Positions 36,214-47,217 of a stretch of DNA of 64,000 bases are shown piece after piece. The notes under the pieces were generated by a model, which did no database searches, had not been told where the DNA came from, and saw nothing but the letters and a program-made list of their open reading frames with translations. Origin of the DNA: Raphanus sativus (taxonomy: Eukaryota; Streptophyta; Magnoliopsida; Brassicales; Brassicaceae); NCBI RefSeq assembly GCF_000801105.2, contig NC_079514.1, forward strand, positions 8,866,001 to 8,930,000, written 5' to 3'. The first letter of the stretch is position 1. Every line of letters starts with the position of its first letter. The position numbers and the translations under genes are program-made.

Positions 36214-38641
36214 GTTTCCTTATTTGGGAAGATTATTTCCAAACTTGAACATCCGATTTTTATGGTTGTTTATTTTTCAGTACAAAAAATATTGCAAATT
36301 TGGAGCCTTAATAAAGCAGTATCGCTTTCAGCTTGAGCTGTTTTGAAAATGTATTAGGTGTTTTCCTTGAGTTAATTAATCAAAAATGTTACCAACAATC
36401 ATCATTGATTTATAAATTTTTGATTTTGTGTTTGAGTTATAATGTGGTAAAAATCAACAAATCAAATGTTAAAACAACAAAGAAAATTGTGTGTATTAGA
36501 GTTGAATTGACTTGAGTTAGTATCTTTTTGTTTGTTGACCATGTTTTTACTTTTAAATTTACAAAAACAAAGTTAATCAATTTTTGAAACATGACCATTG
36601 TACAACATCTACTTTTGGTTTATAAATTAAAATTCTCAAAAAATTGTATTCTTTTTGAAACACATTCTCAACAATTGTATACAACTATTTTTGTTAGTCA
36701 AGACTCAAGATGTTTTTTATTTTTTATTTCCATTTAAACTTTTAAACAATTTCCTTTATAATTAAATTTTAATTATTTTAGGTTATTTAAATTTACATAC
36801 ATAATTTTATATGTTTAAATGAGAGATTTATTATATATATATATATATTATGTGTGTGTGTTTATGTATATTCAAAAAAATATGTTTAAATCTTCTCTAT
36901 TATATTTCACTTATTAATTAATAATAACTGCTATTCTTTTTGCATTTATAATATTTATTTATTTTAAATAATACTTACTATAATTTAGACAGTAAAGGAT
37001 TACCAATACATTATATTATTAGTTATTTATCTTTCTTTTCAAAAAATAGATATTGTAACTTATTTATTTCAAATTTTATCTTATATACATATCAAAACTT
37101 TATTCTATGATTATTTATTTATTTAATATAATTTATTGGTTTATTTTTTAAAAACATTTTATTATTTGTATGTTTATATTTTTAATTCTTTTATTAGTCG
37201 TATTGCATCTTATACACATCAAAAAGTTACGAATCATCATTTTTAGTAAAATCGTAACTTTTATTTTTACTTCAAACTTATTTTTACTTCAAACTTTTTT
37301 ACTTCAAACTTGTTACATCCATATACAGTTTTTATGACATAATTTCTACTACATATTACATAGAATTATAAAACATACCGCAATTCAACCTTAATACTAC
37401 ATGTCACCAGTCGGAGTCTAAGTACCTTAAGACGTGTTGTGTCGCTTATAATCGTCACCAACGAGCCGCATGAGCTCTCTTTCTCACACTCAATTTGTAG
37501 CAAGGAGGAATTCTCTCGTGTGATGACCCTTTATTATTTTGTCATTGTTTTCTAAAATATAATTTAAGTTCTTTAACATAAACTAAGCATTTGATCTTTA
37601 ATGATCTGAGAAAACAGGTTGATCATTCTCGACGACCATAAGTATCTATAAAAAATACTTATGGATCTGTCAGTAGTTCTTCATAAACCATCAAACTCTC
37701 GTACTTTGAACCATTTTTTCCTTTTTAGAAATTAACTTATTTTACAGACTTGCAAAAAAAAAATTAAACATAGGCTGCACCGTGTTTTGAGTCTACAGAA
37801 AGCGCAATCCATTGACATTGGTAGGTTATAGAAGAGGAGAAAAAGGTTTTGGGGTTGAGCACCCCTGCATCATAAAATGTTTTCTTTGTCTTTAAAATTG
37901 GTTCTCATGAAAAAACAATTACATATGAGAAGAGATTGGTGGTTCCCTACGGAACTGAAGAATGACAGATCTTTTCCCCAAATTTGTAAAGGTTATTTTG
38001 GTTGTGTTTTCCTTTTTGTGGTTAAATGGTCGTAGTGATTGTATAAGCAGCATATAGAGTTGATATATTTGTTTTCTAAATATGATATAAAATGAGTGTT
38101 TAATATGGTGTATACATGTTAACTTAGAATTCCTAGCGACGTAATAAAAAAATAAGAAAAAAAAATCCTGGCAACTAAAGTAGATGCATTCGTATAGTTG
38201 ATATAAATACCAAAAAATGCAAGTAATTTTGGCTATGTAGAACAAGTTGTATTCTCATCTGACTTAGCATCATTGTGGGTATTATAATGTTACTACTCGT
38301 AAAGATGCTGCATAATTATGTAGTTGTTTTGGATAGATGTCAATGTCATATATGAAAATGGTTTGTGTATTTCTTGTCGCGCGATGTAGAATATTTATAT
38401 GCAAAAGCTCCGACACGAGGGACTTTTTGGTACTCTTTCATGAAAATAGATTGTACCTTTCCAGGATCCATGGCAAATCGAAGTTGATGAGATCTTTGCA
38501 AAGTACCTGGACCGCTAGGCTTGGAGCCAATTGAATTTTGCTCCACCAGTAAAACCTATCATTAATTTATACACGAAATGATAGTAGCACTGAGATAATG
38601 TTACGGGTAAATGTGAAAAAAAAATATCTTGCTATAAGTAA
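36214..38641. other. Repeat-rich intergenic DNA
   Basis: AT-rich with no gene recognised. A block at 37570-37690 shares 'atctgtcagtagtt' and 'ttcataa' with 21590-21612. The stretch 38340-38550 is less AT-rich and open on both strands, but I cannot assign it. Confidence 0.45.
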
Positions 38642-39394
38642 GGATGTCAAAATGAGTTATAACTCATGAGCTAATTCAGCTCAACTCAGTTTTTCAAAAG
38701 CACTATCTCTATTTTCAAACTCATTTAATAAATAAGTTTAATGATCGAGTTTAAATTAGATCACAAGTTATATAAGCGATCTTTAATGAAAATGAGCTAA
38801 CTCATGAGTGTATTTATACTATATATATGGATGACTTCTATTTCTTATGTAAGAAAATATAGTTTATATATCAATCATATTTATTTTAAAAAATTAAAAT
38901 GTAAAAATAAAAAGTTATATATATATATAAATGTAATAGAATATCAATATCAATCTTCAAATCATATATTTTTAAAATTAAAATGTAAAACAAAATATCC
39001 GTAAGACTCCCATGCGGTATATATCTTTATGATTTGAATAAATGAAGACTTAATTTGAAGATAAATCATCTCAAAACTCTTATGTGAAATAGATTTTTGG
39101 ATTATTGATTTAGTTTTGATTTAATTTACTACTAGGTATCAGTTTTATTCAGTATTCAATATTAATGTTTTGGAATTTTAATGTTTAAATTTTAAAGTAT
39201 ATTATGAAAATTATTCATTTTATTTTTATTTTATAATATTTTATTTTTTATATATTTGGTAGCGCGCTAACTCATGATCCAGTGATTTGAGTTTGAGTTT
39301 ATATATTGAAGTTCATATTAATAAATGAACTGAGCTAACTCATAAAATACTAAAACTTGTTATGAACTGAGCTGAGTTGAACGAAGTAACATCC
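38642..39394. mobile_element. AT-rich element with inverted ends overlapping the oleosin 3' end
   Basis: The left end begins GGATGTCAAAATGAG and the right end, read inversely, begins GGATGTTACTTCG. Each is followed by CTCAACTCAG-type sequence (left near 38684, right near 39368). No clear target duplication was found, so class and exact limits are uncertain; a hAT-like MITE is possible. Confidence 0.5.
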
Positions 39395-40480
39395 AGGGGA
39401 GTACCTTTGATATCTCAGGGATTATAAGTGGCCCTTCCTCCGCATGCTTGACTCCTCGTAGCGATTTTTCCTCCGCCGGATTATGATCTATCTCCGACAA
39501 TTTTTCTATTTCTGACTGATTGTATTCCTCCGCCTTGTCTCTTCCCGTCGAGCTAATTTCCTCCGCCGTCTTATTTATTTCAGGCGGCCTTTCTTCCTCT
39601 GGAGGTTTATCTCCTCTGGACAGCTTCGCAATTTTATCCTCGTTAGGTCGAACTCGCGCATGCATAATGGATCTAGAGTACTCTTCTTTCCTATAAGCAT
39701 ATCACACATACACACAACTTTTACAAACTTCAAATATATGGTAATCTAGTCAAGAACGGGGTCACATAAGACTGCATATCATGTGCGGCATACGTTCTAC
39801 TGTAGAACTTCTACAGAATCGTACTAAATATTAAAACAAAGCAAATCCTAATTTGGTAACTTAGACCATTATTTGTTTCTCAAACCATTATTTGTTGCTA
39901 TAACAAAGCAAAGTCTAACAAACGAAAATAAAAATGAATGTTGTTGTATCTAAGAAAACTTAGTTTACTTCTACCTATTTTATTAATTATATCTATTTAA
40001 ATCTTTAGAAATCAAAATCTATGTACAAATCTATTTATTTATTTTGATAAGTACGTACAAATTTATATGATTCCATATCAATACATATGTTTGTTGTCCG
40101 TCGTCTGTACGTAATGTATCAGCCTAACCAAACATGTCACGAATCGATGAATGTTTCAAGTTGTTTAATTAAGAAGAGCTACTTAGTTAATATTTTCACG
40201 ATAAAAATCTTGATTACTTAATTAACTCCTTGTAGAGCCAGACGAAGAGGGCGATCGCCGATGCTCCAAGCCTACCAGAAGCTAAGAACCCCGTGACCAA
40301 GAAACTCGAAGTGATAACCGCCGTTACGAGAATCGGACTAAGAACTAAAAAAACCGGCGTCATAACCATTAACACCACGGCCGTACCGGCAAGTGCTAAA
40401 CCGGTGAGGATCATGAGAGGCACGGCGGATATAGCTGCAGCATTAGCTAGCGGTTTATCATTTGTGCCAAAGAAATGCAT
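39360..40480 (-). CDS. Oleosin family protein (At5g61610-like)
   Basis: Two exons, 40480-40218 and 39690-39360, giving 197 residues. The first exon encodes a short N-terminus and a long hydrophobic hairpin (about 12-75) that anchors in the oil-body monolayer. The proline knot reads PVFLVLSP (42-49), but its usual third proline, expected near 53, is Thr. The second exon adds a charged tail of Glu/Lys-rich near-repeats (KPPEEERPPEINKTAEE and similar), like the repetitive tails of pollen-coat oleosins. The family stabilises lipid droplets, and tapetal members end up on pollen. The last dozen codons lie within the repeat element at 38642-39394, so the natural C-terminus has probably been replaced. 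Position fits Arabidopsis At5g61610. Confidence 0.85.
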
Positions 40481-41144
40481 TTAGTAGTATAATTTTTATA
40501 CGATTCTGAGTAAAGAGTAGGGTCCAGCTTTGGAGGAGAAAAGTATAAGGTCTACGTGTACGACAAGTGTCTGAAGACAATATTTCCATGCATGCAATCG
40601 AGACATTTGCGAATGAAGTTGCTCTACGGCACGTTAATCCGTTTTTTCACGTCTTTTTTCTTCTTCTTCCGTATAAACTAATAAAATTAAGCTGAATATT
40701 AATCAAAGTGATTATTTTGTTAAATCAACTGTATGTTAAACTGAGAATCTGTTGTTATAGTTATTTATGTGGTAGTCATGCTAAATCTGCATCAGCTAGC
40801 CTCTCTTCTCCGACTACATTCAATCCTACTACTTTTGGCCTAAATGTTCATACTGGATTTGCTAAATTTAAAACTTTTGCTACTATTTGGTACTATTGGA
40901 TAATTATCTCAATCATTAACCTTTTATTGATTAATTAATAATTAAAATGTTAATCTTGGCAAGTTGAAGTGTAAGCCATGTTAAAAAAAAAAAGTTGAAG
41001 TGTAAGCACCTTCGTGGAGCCAACGAAATAATTAATATTTTAGCCGTGGCCGTTGGCTTTGACGAGTGGTCGCGCCTTTAGTCATAATGTCAGAAAATTC
41101 AACCATTCATTTCTTGGATGAACAAATTCAACATTCAATATGTT
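40481..41144. other. Promoter side of the oleosin and intergenic DNA
   Basis: No other gene seen. 'aaagttgaagtgtaag' occurs twice near 40963 and 40992. Confidence 0.45.
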
Positions 41145-41158
41145 GATATTCCATTGGT

Positions 41159-41894
41159 CAAATCCAAATGTGTTCCCTTCGGAATCATTGTTTGTTAATA
41201 TTTATTCTGGAGAGTTTTATCCAAAATGAATGATCATCAGTTTGCATGGATCCTATGATACATTTGGAAAGCAAGGAACAACAAGGTTTTCAGTAATCTG
41301 GATGTTGATGCTATGAATACATTAAAGCTCGCTGAAACGGAATCTACTATGTGGGCTGCAGCCCAAGAATTGTCCACCCGACTTTCCACACCATCACAAG
41401 TACACCAGCCTCCTTCAATTCCAGGGAGATGGTGCTTTACCGATGATTCGTGGAAGGATAAGGACTCTTTCTCGGGACAAGGATGGTTTAGTACTCTGGA
41501 AGGTTATGAGGGATTAATGGGGGCACGAAATGTTCGGGCAAGTATGTCTCCCCTTCACTCGGAGGTGGAGGCTTTGATTTGGGCAATGGAATGTATGAGG
41601 AATCTACGACAGTTTCAGGTTACGTTTGCAACAGATTGTTCTCAATTGGTGAAGATGGTTTCGGAACCAGAAGAGTGGCCGGCGTTTGCAAGTTATCTGG
41701 AGGATATCAAGAGCTTACAAAGTAGTTTTCATAGTTCACAGCTCATTCATGTACCGAGGACGGCAAATTCAAGGGTGGATCGTTTAGCACGCAGTGCAAG
41801 ACAACAATCGTCTTTTGTCATTCACATGGATGCCGAGCTACCAGTTTGGTGTACAGAGTCAGTATGAGTCTGTATGTTTGATGACAAAAAAAAA
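41159..41894 (+). mobile_element. 5'-truncated LINE copy with RNase H domain
   Basis: A 14-bp target duplication, GATATTCCATTGGT, flanks it at 41145-41158 and 41895-41908, and it ends in a poly-A stretch after GAC, as the larger LINE at 5033 does. Coding sequence covers the end of ORF2: a YIWKARNNKVF motif (after one TGA at about 41258), then an RNase H-type domain at 41430-41860 (WCFTDDSWK, HSEVEALIWAM, FATDCSQLV, HVPRTANSRVDRLAR). It differs clearly in sequence from the first LINE, so it belongs to another family branch. Confidence 0.92.
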
Positions 41895-41908
41895 GATATT
41901 CCATTGGT

Positions 41909-43660
41909 AAAGCATTCCATTAGTGTTTTGAGTTTCCAGATTTTGCTGCAACCATATCATGTGGTGGAGAACCGAAAAACATGGTATATTGAGAAAGAAG
42001 AATGGACGGCTGTTTTGCAAGCTAATATCTTTGTGTGGTTTAAGAAACTTAAAAAAAAACTTCTAATAACTTGTATATATACCTTTTGTTTCAGTTTATT
42101 TGATGTTTTAAAAAAAAATTTGTTATAAAATATATAATGTTTCCATTTTTTTTAAATTTACTTTGATATCGCAGATTTATAGAAAGATACAGATTAATCT
42201 CCAAGATAAAGTACAATTCATGAATAATCTAACACAACAGGTGGATCGAACCTAAAATATGTTAGCGTCTCAACCGTCTCCTTACTACCCGACCACAAGG
42301 TCGCAGACATATTTTCATTATTGTATATATAAATTTAAGATTGTTTGAAATTTATAATAATTACATAAATTATATTATGATTAGTGAATTTGTTTTATTA
42401 TGTTATTTTTATGTGTGACCAATATATTTTATGTGTGACCAATATATTTTATATAAAGTTTGTACATTTTAATATGTATGCATCTAATCTATTAATTTAG
42501 GGTCTTACTTTATATCTACTATGAAGTAGGCCACTTAATTAATTACTTAATGTGATATTTTGATTATTTATATTAAATCTTAATCATCAATAAAAATATC
42601 AATGATAAATATTTCTAACAGTAAACTTGAATTTTATTTATACCAAAAAATTTAAATATTTTTTTGTAAAATAATATATTAATTAATTTCGTAATTAGTA
42701 ATACAATAGTATTATAGTTAATGTTAATCAAAATTTTATCATAAAAAAGAAAATAAAATTATGTTACTTTTATAATTTTATCATTATAGTCTATATTATA
42801 TTCAAATAGAGGTACTCTTTGAGTTAAATATGAAACAATTATATTAAATTGGTAGATTAACTTATTTTTTAATTTGTTTTTTATTTAAATAAATTCATTA
42901 TTCATCATTAAAACATCGTAAACTATCAAATATTTTATGCAAAAATTAAAATTATTAAAATATGTTAAACATTTATTTACAACTGTATATTATCTTTTTG
43001 TTTATTTTAAAACTCAAAGCAATATATTATCTAAAAATGATTATATACAAAATATAATAATATTGTTATTTAGTTCATGTATTATTTACAAAATATGTTA
43101 CTAGAAAATTTGAAATTTTAGTAATTAATTAAACTTTTATGATTTATGTATTAATCCTGAAGAATATGAAGTCTAAACAATAAAATTAAAGAATTATACA
43201 ATGTATAATACTAAATGTAAATCATATATTCTAATGATGATATCGAAGTTAGATATTTAAAGAATGAAATAATATGTGCGAATCAAAACTCTAGTTAACA
43301 TTAAACATAAATTAAATGAAACATAAAGAGTATCTTATAGTCAAATTACATATCATAAGAATAAAAAAAAATTGTAAAAATACTACAAGGATATTTGTTT
43401 GTAGTCATACCATTGAAAGACTCCGGAGTGCAGTTTTCTCTTTTTATTTGTGCAATTTATATTGTTGATATGTTTTTTCTTTCTAGCTTTGATCTAGCTA
43501 TATATGTTCTATTTTGTATGTACACTACGTTTTGCTATAAATAGTAACATAAACATGGATCGAGTATAGAATATACAGAACCAAAAACTGGATTAAACGG
43601 ATGATTTTCCAGTCACTAGCACCGAATCAGAATACATCAAACTTCTTGAAGTTATAAGCT
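41909..43660. other. AT-rich intergenic DNA with SINE-like sequences
   Basis: No gene seen. 'tatgtgtgaccaatatatttta' is tandemly repeated near 42410-42450. Confidence 0.5.
42235..42310 (-). mobile_element. tRNA-derived SINE head (limits uncertain)
   Basis: On the minus strand, a box A-like TGGTCGGGTAGT (plus 42284-42295) and box B GGTTCGATCC (plus 42243-42252) are spaced as in a tRNA gene. The head shares TTGTGGTCGGGT with the element at 43679. No target duplication was identified. Confidence 0.5.
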
Positions 43661-43678
43661 ATAAATATTCTTTGAAAC

Positions 43679-43820
43679 CACGCGTTTGTGGTCGGGTGGT
43701 GAAGACGTTCCGTGGATCCCCAAGAAACCATAATTCGAATCCGTATTACACCATATTTCTATGTGCATGGCAACCGGGACTTTCACATTCTTTTTAGAGA
43801 ATGGTTTACTATTTTTTTGT
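43679..43820 (+). mobile_element. tRNA-derived SINE, about 140 bp
   Basis: Box A-like TGGTCGGGTGG (43689-43699) and box B-like AATTCGAATCC (43732-43742) are followed by an unrelated body and a T-rich end. The flanks match as an 18-20 bp near-perfect duplication (ctataaatat.c.ttgaaa) at 43659-43678 and 43821-43841. Confidence 0.72.
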
Positions 43821-44140
43821 CTATAAATATCCATTGAAAACTTCACTTAAAATCTCAAAACTCCTGCGAATAGACCAAAAACTTGAAACTCTGTATATTT
43901 AAAAGTCTAAAAGAAGTCATCATGATAACTTGATTAGTACTTTTAAATGACAAAAAGTCCATGTTGAGGGAAAAAGACAACAAGGAAAAACAGAAAAGAG
44001 TAAAACGACGAAATCTAATAGACAAAGAAACAAGTCAGAAGTCCACTACAATTCCAAACAACACAAGGCAGTATGATCGTTCTCGGTCCGATCCACGAAA
44101 CTCCCTCGAACCCTCTCTTTCTTTCCAAAGCTCCCACCAC

Positions 44141-44149
44141 TATATATTA
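44141..44149 (+). promoter_or_regulatory. TATA box of ERF104
   Basis: TATATATTA lies 110-118 bp upstream of the ATG at 44259. Confidence 0.5.
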
Positions 44150-44258
44150 CCATATTCCTCATCACTCTTCTTCAGAGTACTACCACACACAGACATACCC
44201 GCAGATACATACAAAGATCAAGAGGGTCGAGTAATTAAGTTAATAAAGAGTACCGAAG

Positions 44259-45008
44259 ATGGCAACTAAACAAGAATCTTTAGCCATCGAATTCATAAGC
44301 CAACACCTTCTCACAGATTTTTCTTCCATTGAAACCAAACCTTCCAGTTATACTCTTCATGAAACTGGCCCATCTCTCTATACCACCCAACTTCACGACT
44401 TTCAATTCGAGACAAGCCCAAGAACCATCAACAACCAGACCCATAAACCGAACTCTACTCTCAACCGTCGTAAACCACCCTTACCGAACCTATCCGTTTC
44501 AAGAACAGTCTCTGGTACGGTGAAGAAGACAGAAGAAGAGGAGAGGCACTACAGGGGAGTCAGGAGGAGGCCATGGGGAAAATATGCCGCAGAGATTAGG
44601 GATCCGAACAAAAAAGGCTCTAGGATATGGCTTGGCACTTACGACAGGGCCGTGGAAGCTGCACGAGCTTACGACCAAGCGGCGTTTCAGTTGCGTGGAC
44701 GAAAAGCAATCTTGAATTTCCCTCTAGATGTTAGGGCTACGTCAGAGAGTTTTCTTGAGGAAGGGGTCACTGGGAAACGTAAGAGGGTTAAGAGTTCTCC
44801 GGCGGTGGAGGAGGACGAGAAGGCGGTAGCGGCTAGGGTTAAAGTTGAGGAAGAAGAGAGTGATGCGACGGAGGCTGAGGTTGAAGCAGTGCCTTTAACG
44901 CCGTCAAGTTGGATGGGGTTTTGGGATGTGGGAGCAGGAGACGGGATTTTCAGCGTTCCTCCGTTATCTCCGACGTCTCCCAACTTCTCCGTTATCTCTG
45001 TTACTTGA
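44259..45008 (+). CDS. ERF104: Ethylene response factor ERF104
   Basis: A single exon of 249 residues starting [18 protein letters not shown]. One AP2/ERF DNA-binding domain lies at about 96-154 ([20 protein letters not shown], then [16 protein letters not shown]), with the Ala and Asp typical of the ERF group, which bind GCC boxes. A basic nuclear-localisation stretch (GKRKRVK) follows. The C-terminus has clustered Ser/Thr-Pro sites (PPLSPTSP), matching the known regulation of ERF104 by the MAP kinase MPK6 in flagellin and ethylene signalling. Arabidopsis ERF104 is At5g61600, and ERF107 follows it here as in Arabidopsis. The region 45009-45877 downstream has no gene. Confidence 0.95.
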   Translation: MATKQESLAIEFISQHLLTDFSSIETKPSSYTLHETGPSLYTTQLHDFQFETSPRTINNQTHKPNSTLNRRKPPLPNLSVSRTVSGTVKKTEEEERHYRGVRRRPWGKYAAEIRDPNKKGSRIWLGTYDRAVEAARAYDQAAFQLRGRKAILNFPLDVRATSESFLEEGVTGKRKRVKSSPAVEEDEKAVAARVKVEEEESDATEAEVEAVPLTPSSWMGFWDVGAGDGIFSVPPLSPTSPNFSVISVT

Positions 45009-45877
45009 ACTTCTCAGTAGTCAACGGTTGATGACGTTTTCACTTACGTCACTCAAAATTCCTTTATTTTTATAATATACAAGTATAGCAGTAGTGTACA
45101 AATATCAAATTAGTAGTTTAGTACCAATCATTTCATTTATTAATTTTTTTATAGGAAAAGTATGGATGTTGAAAAATTAAATGATACTTTGTATTTGTTC
45201 ATGTTCTTATAAATTCGTTGATTGTATAAAAATATTCATGGTCACATAAGTAGTAATTTCCCATTCATATATATATTACCTCCCCATCTGCTAAATAGTC
45301 AATAGAGTATAAAATATAAACAGGCAAAATAACTAAAATAATGTAAAAGAAAACACAAGAAGTAGTTTATCAAAGTTAAGAATTTCAATATTTGAATAGT
45401 AGAACACACTAATCAATAGATAGTGCCATCTGAGATTATCTACAAAGCATCCATAAAAGGATGTAATCAACATTATCTTACATAATATTATAAAGCTAAG
45501 AGAGTTAAATTATTATTTTCGTAAGAAAGTTATGATAAATTTAAATATTATTACTAGGTCAGGAGTATAATTGTCAAGCAACTGAGCAAAGAGGGTAGGG
45601 TTTGGTTATATATGTGGAGCCCTACAAAGTTAAGTAGAAAGAAGGAAACATCAAGTTGCTTCAAATCATATACAAGCAAGTAGCTAGCAAAGACAACCCC
45701 ATAAGAAAAGCAATTTGATCAACTTGACAAAAGATCTTTTAACTTGTCTCCATAAATGGTTTAATGGATAAGACTGGGGGCTCACACAGTAAACTAGAGA
45801 GACAGAGAGTCAGAGGGAGACATGTGACACCTCACACCCATGTTTGTCAAACACATGTTTATGATTTTTTTTCTGTC

Positions 45878-45885
45878 TTTATAAA
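45878..45885 (+). promoter_or_regulatory. TATA box of ERF107
   Basis: TTTATAAA lies about 90 bp upstream of the ATG at 45973. Confidence 0.5.
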
Positions 45886-45972
45886 CACACAAGATAGATC
45901 AAAACTTTCCTTCAAAACATCACTTGCAAGACTTTTCTTCTTCTGTCTTGTCTGCATATAAGAAAATAAAAT

Positions 45973-46590
45973 ATGGCAACCATTGAGGAAAGCTCTGATT
46001 TGGATGATATACATAAGCATCTATTTGAGGACCTGATGATGCCTGATGGTTTCATGGAAGATTTTGTCTTTGATGATGCTGATTTTTTCTCAGGACTCTG
46101 GTCTCTAGAACCCTTGAACCAAGTTCCTAAACAGGAACCTGGTTCACCGGTTCTTGATCCAGATTCCTATGTCCAAGAGTTTCTGCAAATGGAAGCAGAA
46201 TCATCATCAACAACAACAACAACAACAACAACTACAACCACAGCATCAACTGAGGTTGAAACTGTCTCAAACCGGAAAAGATCAAAGAGAGCTGAAGAGA
46301 CAAGGCATTACAGAGGCGTGAGAAGGAGGCCGTGGGGAAAATTCGCAGCAGAGATTCGAGATCCGGCTAAGAAAGGATCAAGGATTTGGCTAGGCACTTT
46401 TGAGAGTGACATTGATGCTGCGAGAGCTTATGACTATGAAGCTTTTAAGCTCAGGGGAAGAAAAGCTGTGCTCAACTTTCCTTTGGATGCAGGAAAGTAT
46501 GATGCTCCGGTCAATTCTTGCCGGAAGAGGAGAAGAACCGATGTACCGGAGCCTCAAGGAACAACTTCCAGTAATTCATCATCGAACTAA
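45973..46590 (+). CDS. ERF107: Ethylene response factor ERF107 / DEWAX
   Basis: A single exon of 205 residues. An acidic N-terminal region (about 1-75, rich in Asp, Glu and Phe) is followed by a run of Thr (about 80-90) encoded by an ACA repeat. A basic motif RKRSKR (101-106) precedes one AP2/ERF domain at about 111-169 ([36 protein letters not shown]). A second basic stretch (CRKRRRTD) lies near the C-terminus. In Arabidopsis (At5g61590) this factor, DEWAX, represses cuticular wax genes in darkness and supports defence against Botrytis. It is a tandem neighbour of ERF104. The 46591-47217 interval downstream shows only a GA repeat and no gene. Confidence 0.95.
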   Translation: MATIEESSDLDDIHKHLFEDLMMPDGFMEDFVFDDADFFSGLWSLEPLNQVPKQEPGSPVLDPDSYVQEFLQMEAESSSTTTTTTTTTTTASTEVETVSNRKRSKRAEETRHYRGVRRRPWGKFAAEIRDPAKKGSRIWLGTFESDIDAARAYDYEAFKLRGRKAVLNFPLDAGKYDAPVNSCRKRRRTDVPEPQGTTSSNSSSN

Positions 46591-47217
46591 TGGGATTGGT
46601 GATGCTTAAGTTTTAATTAGTATAGGTAAATATCTAAGTATGTGAAGTATCATGTATAGAGAGCGAAGAAAAATGTTGGATTAGTGTAGTTAATGTGTAA
46701 TAAAGAGTTCCTGTGACAATGGAACTACTGTGTTCTTTCATGGCTCAAAGAGGCTCAGGATGAGTCTAAAGTATTTAATTGGTAGAGATGTCCAGAGAGT
46801 ATGAATCAAAGAATTGAGTAGATGTGCAAGTTGCAAGAGGGACCAGAATTTAAAATAAATAAATAAAATGTACCCAAGTGTTGTCTCATGGTTGGGTATA
46901 AGTCAGCATTCATTTGCAAATCTGACAAGGAATTGGAAGGACCACAACGCAACAGCTAAAGATGGAGAGATATGCACTATTAAATTAGCAGAGAGAGAGA
47001 GAGAGAGACTAAAGATCTCTGTGTTTACATCTAAATCTCATTGTTGAGATTATTATCATTTTTTCTTTTTTCTTTTTTTGAGATTATTATCATTACGAAT
47101 AAGCTAACCAAAGAGTACTTGTAACCAATGAAGTACTCCATGGTTGTCGATAAAAGAGATATATCTTCTATGCACATGGTTTAGCAAACAGTTGATGAAA
47201 ATAAGCTGGCCTGTTTC

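Noticed and set aside
38346..38546. Coding gene on either strand
   Set aside because: Short frames overlap on both strands, with no recognised motif, splice pattern or conserved neighbour.
43679..43760. Functional tRNA gene
   Set aside because: Box-like motifs are present, but no cloverleaf stems pair; the flanking duplication and T-rich end fit a SINE.
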